Positions 38,106-45,981 of a DNA stretch of 64,000 nt are shown one piece after another. Under the pieces are notes generated by a model. The model was given only the letters and a program-made list of their open reading frames with translations. It did not search any database and had not been told where the DNA came from. The DNA lies in NCBI GenBank assembly GCA_026398255.1, contig JAPLTG010000009.1, forward strand, positions 1-64,000. The letters are read 5' to 3'. This DNA comes from Verrucomicrobiota bacterium (GTDB lineage Bacteria > Verrucomicrobiota > Verrucomicrobiia > Chthoniobacterales > Terrimicrobiaceae). Both the position numbers and the translations under genes were made by a program. How positions within the stretch are numbered: the first letter of the stretch is position 1; every line of letters begins with the position of its first letter.

Positions 38106-39581
38106 TCAGGCGAGATTTTTGAACCAACCGAGCGGCTGGGGATTGATGCAGTGGGTGATTTGTTTCACCTCCGTGTAGGCCTCGTAGCCATAGGTGCCAA
38201 GTTCGCGCCCGATGCCGCTCTGCTTGTAGCCGCCCCACGGCGCCTCATTGAATGTCGGGTGGTAACAGTTGATCCAAGTGATGCCCGCACGCAGACCGCG
38301 AACGACGCGCTGGGCACGGGAGGCGTCGCTCGTGAAAACCCCGCCGGCAAGGCCGTAGATTGAGTCGTTCGCAAGGCGGAGCGCCTCCTCCTCGGTGTCG
38401 AACAATTGCACGACGAGCACCGGGCCGAAAATCTCCTCGCGGACGATTCGCATGTCGGGGCGGGCGTTGGTGAAAACCGTCGGCTGGACGAAATTTCCCA
38501 CGGCCCGTTGGTCAGTGTAGACGCCGCCTCCGCACAAAAGCTCAGCGCCGTCTTCGTGGGCAACCCGGATGTAATCGAGGACTTTTTTCTGGTGCGCCCG
38601 GGAGATGAGCGGGCCCATCTCGGTGCCGGCGTCGAGACCGGGGCCAACGACGATTTTTTCGCAAGACGCCGCGAGCCTCGGCAAAAAAGAATTCGCCAGC
38701 GAGCGCTCGAGCAAAAGGCGCGATCCCGCGCTGCACACCTCACCCTGACCCGCAAAAATCCCGAACATCGCGTATTCGAGCGCGAGGTTTTGGTCCGCAT
38801 CGGCAAAGACGATGTTCGGGCTCTTGCCGCCAAGCTCGAGGGTAACTTTTTTGAAGTTCGACGCCGCAGCCGTCATGATCTTGCGCCCCGTGACTCCTCC
38901 TCCAGTGAAAGCGATTTTGTCCACCAGCGGGCTGGCGGCGAGGTATTGCCCGACAGGGTCACCCGCTCCGTAAACCAACTGCACCACGCCCGGCGGAAAG
39001 CCCACCTCGTCGATCAACTCGAACAGCACGGAGACCGACAACGGCGTCAGCTCCGAGGGCTTGAGAATGCAGCAATTCCCCGCCGCGAGCCCTGGAGCGA
39101 GTTTCCACGCCGCCATCAGCAGCGGGTAGTTCCAAGGAATAATCTGGCCGCAAACTCCGATCGGCTCGCGAATCGTTTGGCACACGATGTTCGGATCGCC
39201 CACCTCGAAGGTCTGCCCCTGCGGCTTTGTCGCCAGCCCCGCGTAGTAACGGAAGCATCCCGCCGCATCGGCGACATCGTATTCCGCCTCGCGAAGGGGC
39301 TTGCCGTTGTTTCGGGATTCGAATTCCGCAAGTTGGGCCGCGCGGGAGTCAATCAACGCCGCGAGCTTCAGGAGTTTCGCCGCCCGTTCCTGCGCGGGAG
39401 TTTTTGGCCAAGGACCTTCGTCGAAGGCCTTTCGCGCCGCATGGATCGCCGTTTCCACATCCTCGATCGAGGACTCCGCCACCTGGCCGATCTCTGAGTT
39501 GTCCGCAGGGTTGAGGAATGGCCGCACCGTCGCGTATCGGGACGGAGCAAACCGGCCGTTGATGTAGTTTTTCAGGATCAT
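38106..39581 (-). CDS. NAD(P)-dependent aldehyde dehydrogenase (betaine-aldehyde-like)
   Basis: 491 residues. Catalytic Glu in LELGGKSPNIVFADAD, catalytic Cys in GQGEVCSAGSR, and Asn/Lys region QIIPWNYPLLMAAWKLAP are all in place. The C-terminal block FNEAPWGGYKQSGIGREL is typical of BetB/GbsA-like ALDHs. It oxidises an aldehyde to an acid; the substrate is unknown. ATG 39581 (MILKNYINGRF) is preferred over an upstream in-frame ATG at 39608. Confidence 0.93.
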   Translation of the reverse strand: MILKNYINGRFAPSRYATVRPFLNPADNSEIGQVAESSIEDVETAIHAARKAFDEGPWPKTPAQERAAKLLKLAALIDSRAAQLAEFESRNNGKPLREAEYDVADAAGCFRYYAGLATKPQGQTFEVGDPNIVCQTIREPIGVCGQIIPWNYPLLMAAWKLAPGLAAGNCCILKPSELTPLSVSVLFELIDEVGFPPGVVQLVYGAGDPVGQYLAASPLVDKIAFTGGGVTGRKIMTAAASNFKKVTLELGGKSPNIVFADADQNLALEYAMFGIFAGQGEVCSAGSRLLLERSLANSFLPRLAASCEKIVVGPGLDAGTEMGPLISRAHQKKVLDYIRVAHEDGAELLCGGGVYTDQRAVGNFVQPTVFTNARPDMRIVREEIFGPVLVVQLFDTEEEALRLANDSIYGLAGGVFTSDASRAQRVVRGLRAGITWINCYHPTFNEAPWGGYKQSGIGRELGTYGYEAYTEVKQITHCINPQPLGWFKNLA

Positions 39582-39585
39582 AGCG

Positions 39586-39795
39586 CTAGGGCTTCCATAG
39601 AGCCGCATTCACGCAGGCCCACAAGTGGATGATCCACCCCAGGCTGCCGAAGCTGATGAACCACAACACGCCGGCGCCCATGAAAAAAACGAACGCCACG
39701 AGAATCCGCCCCTGCACCAATTGCCCCAAGCCGGGAATGAACAAACTGCAAAGGGCCGCAATGACATTTCCACCAGATCCAGGTCCTGTGCTCAT
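39586..39795 (-). CDS. Small membrane protein with PGLGQ motif
   Basis: 69 residues with two hydrophobic segments; after a glycine-rich N-terminus comes IAALCSLFIPGLGQLVQGR then ILVAFVFFMGAGVLWFI. The PGLGQ-x2-G-turn is seen in small TM2-like or DUF5683-like membrane proteins. Function is unknown. It ends 4 bases before the aldehyde dehydrogenase start. The upstream 56-residue extension is antisense to the NAD kinase region and is rejected. Confidence 0.7.
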   Translation of the reverse strand: MSTGPGSGGNVIAALCSLFIPGLGQLVQGRILVAFVFFMGAGVLWFISFGSLGWIIHLWACVNAALWKP

Positions 39796-39904
39796 GCCGC
39801 AAATTATTCCCCGCAGCCCATCGCGGCGCAAGCGATTCTCCCGAGGGGCCGACGAGGTTGGCGTTGCTTTCACGGCCGGGGTTTGTCTAACTCCCACCGA
39901 ATTC

Positions 39905-40759
39905 ATGATCGGACTCCATGCCCATGCGGAAAAACCCGCCGCCGCCGAAGTCGTGCGCGCCATGGTGCAGGAACTTGATCTCGCCGGCCTGCCCTACGAA
40001 CTCGATGCCTCCACCGCCCCGCTGGCGGGAAAATCCTCCAGCCTCGATATCGCGGATCTCGCCGGGCGCTGTGAACTCCTCGTCATCATGGGTGGCGATG
40101 GCACGATCCTTCGTGCCGTGCAGAAAATGCGCGACGCCATTCCCACCGTTTTTGGAATCAACATCGGCACGCTCGGATTTCTCACCTGCCTCGGGTCCGG
40201 CGAAGTCCAGCGCGCCGTCGAATGCATCCGGAATCGCGACTACATCGTGAGCCCGCGAAATCTCATGCAGGCCGACCTCGTGGAAAAAGACGGAGCCTCA
40301 AGGAACTTTTTTGCGTTGAACGATGTCGTGGCCAGCCGCGGCGAGCGCTCGCAACTCGTCCAAATCCGTGTCGGCCTCGACGATCTGCCACTCACCGATT
40401 ACAACGCCGACGGCCTCATTGTTTCCACCCCCACCGGCTCGACCGCATATTCGATTTCCGCCGGCGGACCGATCCTCATGCCGGACTGCGGATGTTTCGT
40501 GATCACCCCGATCTGCCCGCATGTGCTCTCGATCCGCTCGGTGGTGATGAGCGACGCCTCGGTCATCAAAATGCAAGTCGCCAAGCCCGGCCAGACCGTC
40601 ACGGTCTCCGTGGATTCCCAAAGCTGCGGCCAGCTTGGCATCGGCGATCTTTTGGTTCTCAAAAAAAGCCCGCGCGTGCTTCCGCTGGCCATGCTCCCCG
40701 AAAGGCCCTTCACCGAGGTGATTCGCCAGAAGCTCAAGTGGACCGGTAGCAATATATGA
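39905..40759 (+). CDS. nadK: NAD kinase
   Basis: 284 residues. ATP- or polyphosphate-dependent phosphorylation of NAD to NADP. The signature GGDGTILRA (about residue 62) and the ribose/adenine site DYNADGLIVSTPTGSTAYSI (about residue 165) are unmistakable. ATG 39905 (MIGLHAHAEKP) matches the family N-terminus; a longer frame runs back to 39629 over the small membrane protein and is discounted. ATGA overlap with the PTS IIA gene suggests coupling. Confidence 0.96.
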   Translation: MIGLHAHAEKPAAAEVVRAMVQELDLAGLPYELDASTAPLAGKSSSLDIADLAGRCELLVIMGGDGTILRAVQKMRDAIPTVFGINIGTLGFLTCLGSGEVQRAVECIRNRDYIVSPRNLMQADLVEKDGASRNFFALNDVVASRGERSQLVQIRVGLDDLPLTDYNADGLIVSTPTGSTAYSISAGGPILMPDCGCFVITPICPHVLSIRSVVMSDASVIKMQVAKPGQTVTVSVDSQSCGQLGIGDLLVLKKSPRVLPLAMLPERPFTEVIRQKLKWTGSNI

Positions 40760-41220
40760 TTTCTCTCTCCGAAATCCTCCTTCCCGAACACATCAACCTC
40801 CAACTCGACGCGCTCGATCAAACCACCGCCGCGGAAGAACTCCTCTTCCCGCTGCGCGGCGATATCCGCATCGGAAATTGGGACACCCTTCGCGCCAGCA
40901 TTCTCGAACGCAACGCACCGGCGGTTTCCACCGACGACGGATTCGGCATTGTCATTGCCCACGGTCGGACGAATGCCGTGAACTCGCTCGTGATGGCCGC
41001 TGGACGCTCGCCGAATGGCTTCCCCTCCCCCGACATCCAGGGGTCGGTGCGGCTTGTTTTCGTGGTCGGCATCCCCACCGCGCTGAATCAAGAATACCTC
41101 CGCGTGGTCGGCACGATCGCCCGCCTGTGCGGCAAGCCGGAGACCCTTCAAAAACTCCTCAACGCTCCGAGTGCCCGTAGTTTTTTGGATCTCCTGCTCG
41201 GCTGGGAAAACAAACTCTAG
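40756..41220 (+). CDS. PTS EIIA-type phosphocarrier (fructose/PtsN-like)
   Basis: 154 residues. The opening LSEILLPEHINLQLDA, the phosphorylatable His in FGIVIAHGRTNAV (about residue 73) and the VVGTIARLCGKPETLQKL C-terminal helix match the PTS EIIA-2 family. No EIIB/EIIC, HPr or EI gene is nearby, which fits a regulatory IIA (PtsN/Ntr-type) rather than a transport component. It is translationally coupled to nadK. Confidence 0.88.
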   Translation: MISLSEILLPEHINLQLDALDQTTAAEELLFPLRGDIRIGNWDTLRASILERNAPAVSTDDGFGIVIAHGRTNAVNSLVMAAGRSPNGFPSPDIQGSVRLVFVVGIPTALNQEYLRVVGTIARLCGKPETLQKLLNAPSARSFLDLLLGWENKL

Positions 41221-41224
41221 CCAC

Positions 41225-41986
41225 TCAGCGCGAGGCACGCGGCGACGCGACGGCGGGAAGTTTCCACGCCCTTGCCAACCGGCGGTATTCCTCCTCCGGC
41301 AACAAAACATAAACCGGATTTTTCGCCGGATCGATCGAGGCGATGAGGCTTCGGAGGTTTGGCTCCGAGAGCACCGTGCAGCCCGCCGACGGCTTCGCGC
41401 CCTCGGCTCGCCAGATGTGGAAAAAAATCGAGCTCCCGGAGCCTGGAACCGCCCCAGGAGAGGGGTTGTGGGCGATGAAGAGTTTCAGCGAGTGCGCGTG
41501 GTCGCCCTGCTTCATCTGCTGTTTTTTCTCCCACGCCGTGCGTGGCTCGGCGGGGAGTTGCAAATGGCGGTTGTAGTCGGGCGAGGCGGGATCCTCCACC
41601 CACAGGTCGCGCGAGGTGATCTGACGATATGGCAGGCTGGGGGTTTTCTCGATCGCCGGCGCGTAGCCGTAGGCACCCCCGAGGGCAAAAACTCCCGCCG
41701 GCGCGCGAAGATCTCCCTCGCGTTTGGCAGCGCCCCCGGTCGGCGCGGGATGCAGACCCAGACCCCAAGCCAGCCCGTTTTTCCCAAGCCTCCCGCTCCA
41801 CGGCCCTGCGGATTGCACCCAGCCGCCGTCTTTTTTTTCAAAGATCCGCACCTCTACATGCGAGGACTTCCAATCCGGAGCCAACCCAAGAATGCACTGA
41901 CGGCAATCTGCGGGCAGCTCGAATGCAGACGCCAGCGCGGCTGACAAAAAGAACGCCAACGCCATCCGGCCAAGGAATCCGTTCAT
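41225..41986 (-). CDS. L,D-transpeptidase/YkuD-family exported protein
   Basis: 253 residues. Signal peptide at about 1-21 (MALAFFLSAALASAFE core). The YkuD active site appears as FFHIWRAEGAKPSAGCTVL, with the expected H-x-x-x-G and S-x-G-C nucleophile. It would form 3-3 cross-links or attach proteins to peptidoglycan, or act on related amides. Downstream of HNH by 3 bases in the same direction. Confidence 0.87.
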   Translation of the reverse strand: MNGFLGRMALAFFLSAALASAFELPADCRQCILGLAPDWKSSHVEVRIFEKKDGGWVQSAGPWSGRLGKNGLAWGLGLHPAPTGGAAKREGDLRAPAGVFALGGAYGYAPAIEKTPSLPYRQITSRDLWVEDPASPDYNRHLQLPAEPRTAWEKKQQMKQGDHAHSLKLFIAHNPSPGAVPGSGSSIFFHIWRAEGAKPSAGCTVLSEPNLRSLIASIDPAKNPVYVLLPEEEYRRLARAWKLPAVASPRASR

Positions 41987-41989
41987 TTC

Positions 41990-42601
41990 CTAATCACCCA
42001 ACTCGACATTCCAATACGCGATATCGAGGAAGTGCTTCCAACTATCATGCGGATTGGTGGAGACGGAAATGTGGATGAATGGACGCCACTTCGGGCGCTT
42101 CGGTTTTCGGATGAGCGCCATGCGAGCCTCGTGCGGGAGGCGGTTTCCCTTGCGCGTGTTGCAGGGGATGCACGAGCAGACAATGTTTTCCCAAGTCGTC
42201 TGCCCGCCCCGATCACGCGGCATGATGTGGTCGAGATTCAGCGAGTCGCGAGAGAAAACTATGCCGCAGTATTGGCAGGTGTTCGCGTCACGCTCGAAGA
42301 CATTGTGCCGCGTGAATTTCACCTCTTTCTTCGGCAAGCGCTCAAACATCAACAGCACGATGATGCGCGGAATTCGGATCTTTATCGAAATGGTCTGCAC
42401 CATCTCGCGATCGGGGTTCTCGTTGGAAAAATCCTGCCAACTCGCGAAGTCGTGGGTCACGAATTCGTTGCCAGGAGCCGTCGAGACCACTTGAGCGTGG
42501 CCTTGATAAAGGAGGGTGAAGGCGCGCTTGGCGCTGCAGGTGTTTACCGCCTGCCAGAGCCGATTCAGAACCAACACAGGTGTTTCGAGAGTCGATTGCA
42601 T
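41990..42601 (-). CDS. HNH endonuclease domain protein
   Basis: 203 residues. The HNH/ββα-metal core is FERDANTCQYCGIVFSRDSL followed by NLDHIMPRDRGGQTTWENIV and the second Cys pair CSCIPCNTRKGNRL. The flanking N-terminal domain (VLNRLWQAVNTCSAKRA) is typical of HNH_5-type proteins, which are common in bacteria and often are not mobile. Target and role are unknown. ATG 42601; it is the first of a two-gene run with the L,D-transpeptidase. Confidence 0.9.
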   Translation of the reverse strand: MQSTLETPVLVLNRLWQAVNTCSAKRAFTLLYQGHAQVVSTAPGNEFVTHDFASWQDFSNENPDREMVQTISIKIRIPRIIVLLMFERLPKKEVKFTRHNVFERDANTCQYCGIVFSRDSLNLDHIMPRDRGGQTTWENIVCSCIPCNTRKGNRLPHEARMALIRKPKRPKWRPFIHISVSTNPHDSWKHFLDIAYWNVELGD

Positions 42602-42776
42602 GGGTAATGCGTCCCGATGGCGGATCCCACGGCTTGAGGCGGGATGCCCCGCAGACGCCGGACACTAAAAGCCCGCCTCGCCGGGTGTCAACTGGCTTCC
42701 CGTGACAGCATTTGTTTTCTGCAAAAAAACCTCCGTGCCTCCGCTCGCCAGTTCGTGAATACTCCCCGACCTTTCC

Positions 42777-43538
42777 GTGAAACCCACACCCGCATCGCTC
42801 CGCGCCTCCAAATCCTCCGGCCGACGCCTCGCCTGGCTGACGGCCTACGATTACCCGACAGCACGGGTGCTCGATGGCTGCGGGTTGGACCTTTTGCTTA
42901 TCGGCGACTCGCTGGGCATGGTCGTCCTCGGCCAACCTGATACGACCCAAGTGACGATGGCCGACATGCTCCACCACACGCGCGCCGTAGCCCGTGGGGC
43001 GGAAAAAACTCTCATCGCCGCCGACCTTCCCGCCGGGAGTTGCGCCACGCCGGAACTCGCGGTGAAAAATTCCCGCCTCCTCCGCGAGGCCGGCGCAGAC
43101 CTTGTGAAAATCGAGGGCGGCCGGGAAATCCTCCCGATGGTTCAGGCGATCATCGCCGAGGGCATTCCCGTCATCGGCCATCTCGGAATGCTTCCCCAGC
43201 GGGTCGTCGAGGAAGGCGGCTACCGGATCAAAGGCAAAAGCGACACCGAGGCCGAGCGCCTCGCGGCCGATGCCCAAGCCCTCGCGGAGTCCGGAGTCCA
43301 GGCCCTCGTGCTGGAACTCGTCCACGCCCCGCTCGCGGCGCAAATCACCCGTGCTGTCCCCTGCCCCACCATCGGCATCGGGAGCGGGAAGGATTGCGAC
43401 GGGAACATCTTGGTCTTCCACGATCTCGTCGGGCTTTTCCCATGGTTCCGCCCCAAATTCGCCACTCCTCGCGCGGACTTGGCGGGCGAGATCGAGCGGG
43501 CTGTCGGCGAATTTGCGCGCGAAGTGCGCGGCGATTAG
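42777..43538 (+). CDS. panB: 3-methyl-2-oxobutanoate hydroxymethyltransferase
   Basis: 253 residues. First step of pantothenate biosynthesis, transferring a hydroxymethyl group from methylene-THF to ketoisovalerate. LTAYDYPTARVLD, GDSLGMVVLG, KIEGG and PVIGHLGMLPQ are the PanB landmarks; the catalytic Glu is in VLELV and the final GIGSGKDCDGNILVFHD segment is conserved. The start is GTG at 42777. Ends with a 4-base overlap with the convergent EEP gene. Confidence 0.97.
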   Translation: MKPTPASLRASKSSGRRLAWLTAYDYPTARVLDGCGLDLLLIGDSLGMVVLGQPDTTQVTMADMLHHTRAVARGAEKTLIAADLPAGSCATPELAVKNSRLLREAGADLVKIEGGREILPMVQAIIAEGIPVIGHLGMLPQRVVEEGGYRIKGKSDTEAERLAADAQALAESGVQALVLELVHAPLAAQITRAVPCPTIGIGSGKDCDGNILVFHDLVGLFPWFRPKFATPRADLAGEIERAVGEFAREVRGD

Positions 43539-44299
43539 ACGAATTCAAAATCCGCCACGATCGCATCATGGTCGGAGGTCGGCGTGGGGAGGACTTGGTG
43601 CGATACCAGACGAAGGGCGGCGTTGCGGAAAATGTGGTCCACCACATACGGGCGGCGCTTCCAAGTCGGCTCGGTTTTTTGAACCGTGGAAAATCCCACC
43701 GCCTCAAACTGCTCCACGAGGTTTTCCTCCGGCGCGGTGTTCATATCCCCGGCAAGAATCGCCGGACCACTCTGCTTGCGGAGTTCCGCCTCGACCAAAT
43801 TCCTCTGATCGGGAAATGCATTACTCAACGCTCCGATCATGAAAAACGCCTGCAGGTGGGTGTTCAGAATCCTGAGACGCGAGCCGTCGATCTCGGTCGT
43901 CGCACCGATCAGCAACCGCGAGGAGGCGTGCCGTTTTTTCCCGCCGAACTCGAACTCGATCGCTGCCGCCGGCAAATCCAGCCGCTCGAAATCCCGCAAC
44001 GGCGTCCTAGAATAAATCGCGAGGCCGAGACCGAAGGGAATCTCGGTGTGGTTCCTTAGGGGATACGAAAAAACCGAGTCGTAGCCGGAGAAAATATCTT
44101 GGAGCCGATTGTGATGCGGTGGCGGCTCGATCTGGCGCCCACCGTCATAACCGCGCTCGACCTCCTGCAGGCAAATGATGTCGGCATTTTGCGCGGCAAG
44201 AAAACGCCCAACGCCATCGAGGTCCACGCGAGGATTGTCGGGATCGCTCGGGTCCCAAGGTTGACCGTTTTGGATATTGAATGTGAGGAGCCGAAACAT
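43535..44299 (-). CDS. Endonuclease/exonuclease/phosphatase family protein
   Basis: 254 residues of the EEP fold. LTFNIQNGQ, ICLQEVERG, ILNTHLQAFF, LAGDMNTAP, VDHIF and the terminal SDHDAIVADFEF are the ordered catalytic motifs (Asn, Glu, His, Asp, Asn, Asp-His). The family covers DNases, phosphodiesterases and phosphatases; no signal peptide is visible, so cytosolic. Substrate cannot be assigned. Confidence 0.9.
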   Translation of the reverse strand: MFRLLTFNIQNGQPWDPSDPDNPRVDLDGVGRFLAAQNADIICLQEVERGYDGGRQIEPPPHHNRLQDIFSGYDSVFSYPLRNHTEIPFGLGLAIYSRTPLRDFERLDLPAAAIEFEFGGKKRHASSRLLIGATTEIDGSRLRILNTHLQAFFMIGALSNAFPDQRNLVEAELRKQSGPAILAGDMNTAPEENLVEQFEAVGFSTVQKTEPTWKRRPYVVDHIFRNAALRLVSHQVLPTPTSDHDAIVADFEFV

Positions 44300-44407
44300 T
44301 CGGGGGCAAGGGTTCTCTGAAAGCAGGCGCAGTTTTCAAGGTTCGCCGAGCCAAGATCAACAACTTTTCTTCCGTTCCCCGGGGAAGGCAGGTGTAGGAT
44401 CGCCTCG

Positions 44408-44962
44408 ATGAAAAAGATTTTGGCAACTCTAGGATTGGCGGCGGCGTTGGCTGGATGCGGTGCTCCGAGTGGCGGCGGCTACCCTGCGGAATTCCAAAAA
44501 GCAGCTGCCACCGCGCCCGGCGTGGATCTTTCCTCCTCGGAGGGCGAGGCGGCGGCCGCGCGCTTTCGCGATTTTTTCCAGAATGTGACGCCGGAAAGTA
44601 TCCGCGAAAAAACCGCCAAACTCTACGCGGAGGATATTTGGTTCAACGACACGCTGAAAACCCTGCGCGGCCGCGCGGCGGTGGAGGCTTATTTTTTAAA
44701 AACGATGGATCATGTCGATTCGTTCCAGACCCAGGTGGACGATGTGGCACGCTCGGGCGGGAATTTTTATGTGCGCTGGACGATGGATGTGGGGTTCAAG
44801 GGCGCGAAGGAACCGGTGCGCACGATCGGGGTGACGCTCCTGCGATTTGACCGCGACGGGCGCGCGGTGCTGCACCAGGATTTCTGGGACACGGCGGCCG
44901 GATTTTACGAGCATTTGCCGGTGCTCGGCGGGGTGATGCGATGGATCAAGTCGAAGATTTGA
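44408..44962 (+). CDS. Lipoprotein with NTF2/SnoaL-like domain
   Basis: 184 residues. A lipobox LAALAGC ends the signal peptide (Cys17 in the translated frame), so it should be lipidated and membrane-anchored. The remainder (FFQNVTPESIREKTAKLYAE, FYVRWTMDVGF) has the alpha+beta cone pattern of NTF2-like proteins. Catalytic or binding role unknown. Its 3' end overlaps the Dus gene by 22 bases. Confidence 0.8.
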   Translation: MKKILATLGLAAALAGCGAPSGGGYPAEFQKAAATAPGVDLSSSEGEAAAARFRDFFQNVTPESIREKTAKLYAEDIWFNDTLKTLRGRAAVEAYFLKTMDHVDSFQTQVDDVARSGGNFYVRWTMDVGFKGAKEPVRTIGVTLLRFDRDGRAVLHQDFWDTAAGFYEHLPVLGGVMRWIKSKI

Positions 44963-45981
44963 ACGGCCGGCGCGAGGCATTCGCGCAGTTGTTCCAGAGC
45001 GGGCGGCCGGTTCTTTCGCTCGCGCCGATGCAGGACATCACAGACTGGCCGTTCTGGCGGTTGATGGCCCGCCATGGCGGTGCGGATTTGTATTTCACCG
45101 AATTTTTTCGGGTTACGCCCGACTATGTGCCGGAGAAATCGATCCTGCGCTCGATTGTCGAAAATCCCACCGGCCGGCCAGCGGTAGCGCAAATCATCGG
45201 CAACGACCTCGTGGCGATGGCCCGCGTGGCGCAGGCTCTGGAAAAGCACCCCGTCGCGGCGATCGATCTCAACCTCGGCTGTCCCGCGCCGGTTGTTTAT
45301 CGCAAGTGCGCCGGCGGCGGGCTCCTCCGGGACCTGCCCCGGGTGGACGAACTCCTCGGCGTTCTGCGCGGCGCGGTGCGGGGTGCGTTTACGGTCAAGA
45401 CGCGCATCGGGTTTGAGAGTCCTGCGGAGTTTGACGCCTTGCTGGAGGTTTTCGCCCGACACCGGCTCGACCTGCTCACAGTCCATGGAAGAACGGTGAC
45501 AGAAAAATACGGCCCACGGGTTCATTTGGATCGGATCGCACAGGCCGTGCGCACTCTGCCGTTTCCCGTGCAGGCGAATGGCAATGTCAGCTCGGCCGCG
45601 AGCGCGATGGAAACCCTGGAAAAAACCGGCGCTGCCGGGTTGATGATTGGACGCGGCGCGATCAGGAACCCTTGGGTTTTTTCCCAAATCCGCAACCGAC
45701 TGGAGGGACGCGAAGCGCGGCTCCCGACTGGGCGCGAGGTTTTGGGTTACATCGCGGAACTCTACGAGGCGGTTTGCACCCCCGGCGTCGCGGAGAAAGC
45801 CCAAGTGCAGAAGATGAAAAAATACATGAACTTTCTCGGCGAGGGTTTGGAGGAGTCCGAGCATTTCCTGCACGCGATCCGGCGCTGCGATTCGCGCGGG
45901 GAGTTTTTTGCCATTTGCTCGCGTCACCTCGAGCACGACCGCCCGATGCCCCTCGAGGCGGCAACAGTCAACCGTGGATAA
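44941..45981 (+). CDS. dus: tRNA-dihydrouridine synthase
   Basis: 346 residues. FMN-dependent reduction of uridine in tRNA D-loops. TIM-barrel landmarks: LAPMQDITDWPF, GCPAPVVYRKCAGGG with the catalytic Cys, VKTRIGF, VHGRT and MIGRGAIRNPW. It is longer at the N-terminus than DusB. The ATG at 44941 overlaps the lipoprotein by 22 bases, giving a likely coupled pair. Subtype (A/B/C) is not assigned. Ends overlapping the convergent permease gene by 14 bases. Confidence 0.94.
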   Translation: MDQVEDLNGRREAFAQLFQSGRPVLSLAPMQDITDWPFWRLMARHGGADLYFTEFFRVTPDYVPEKSILRSIVENPTGRPAVAQIIGNDLVAMARVAQALEKHPVAAIDLNLGCPAPVVYRKCAGGGLLRDLPRVDELLGVLRGAVRGAFTVKTRIGFESPAEFDALLEVFARHRLDLLTVHGRTVTEKYGPRVHLDRIAQAVRTLPFPVQANGNVSSAASAMETLEKTGAAGLMIGRGAIRNPWVFSQIRNRLEGREARLPTGREVLGYIAELYEAVCTPGVAEKAQVQKMKKYMNFLGEGLEESEHFLHAIRRCDSRGEFFAICSRHLEHDRPMPLEAATVNRG

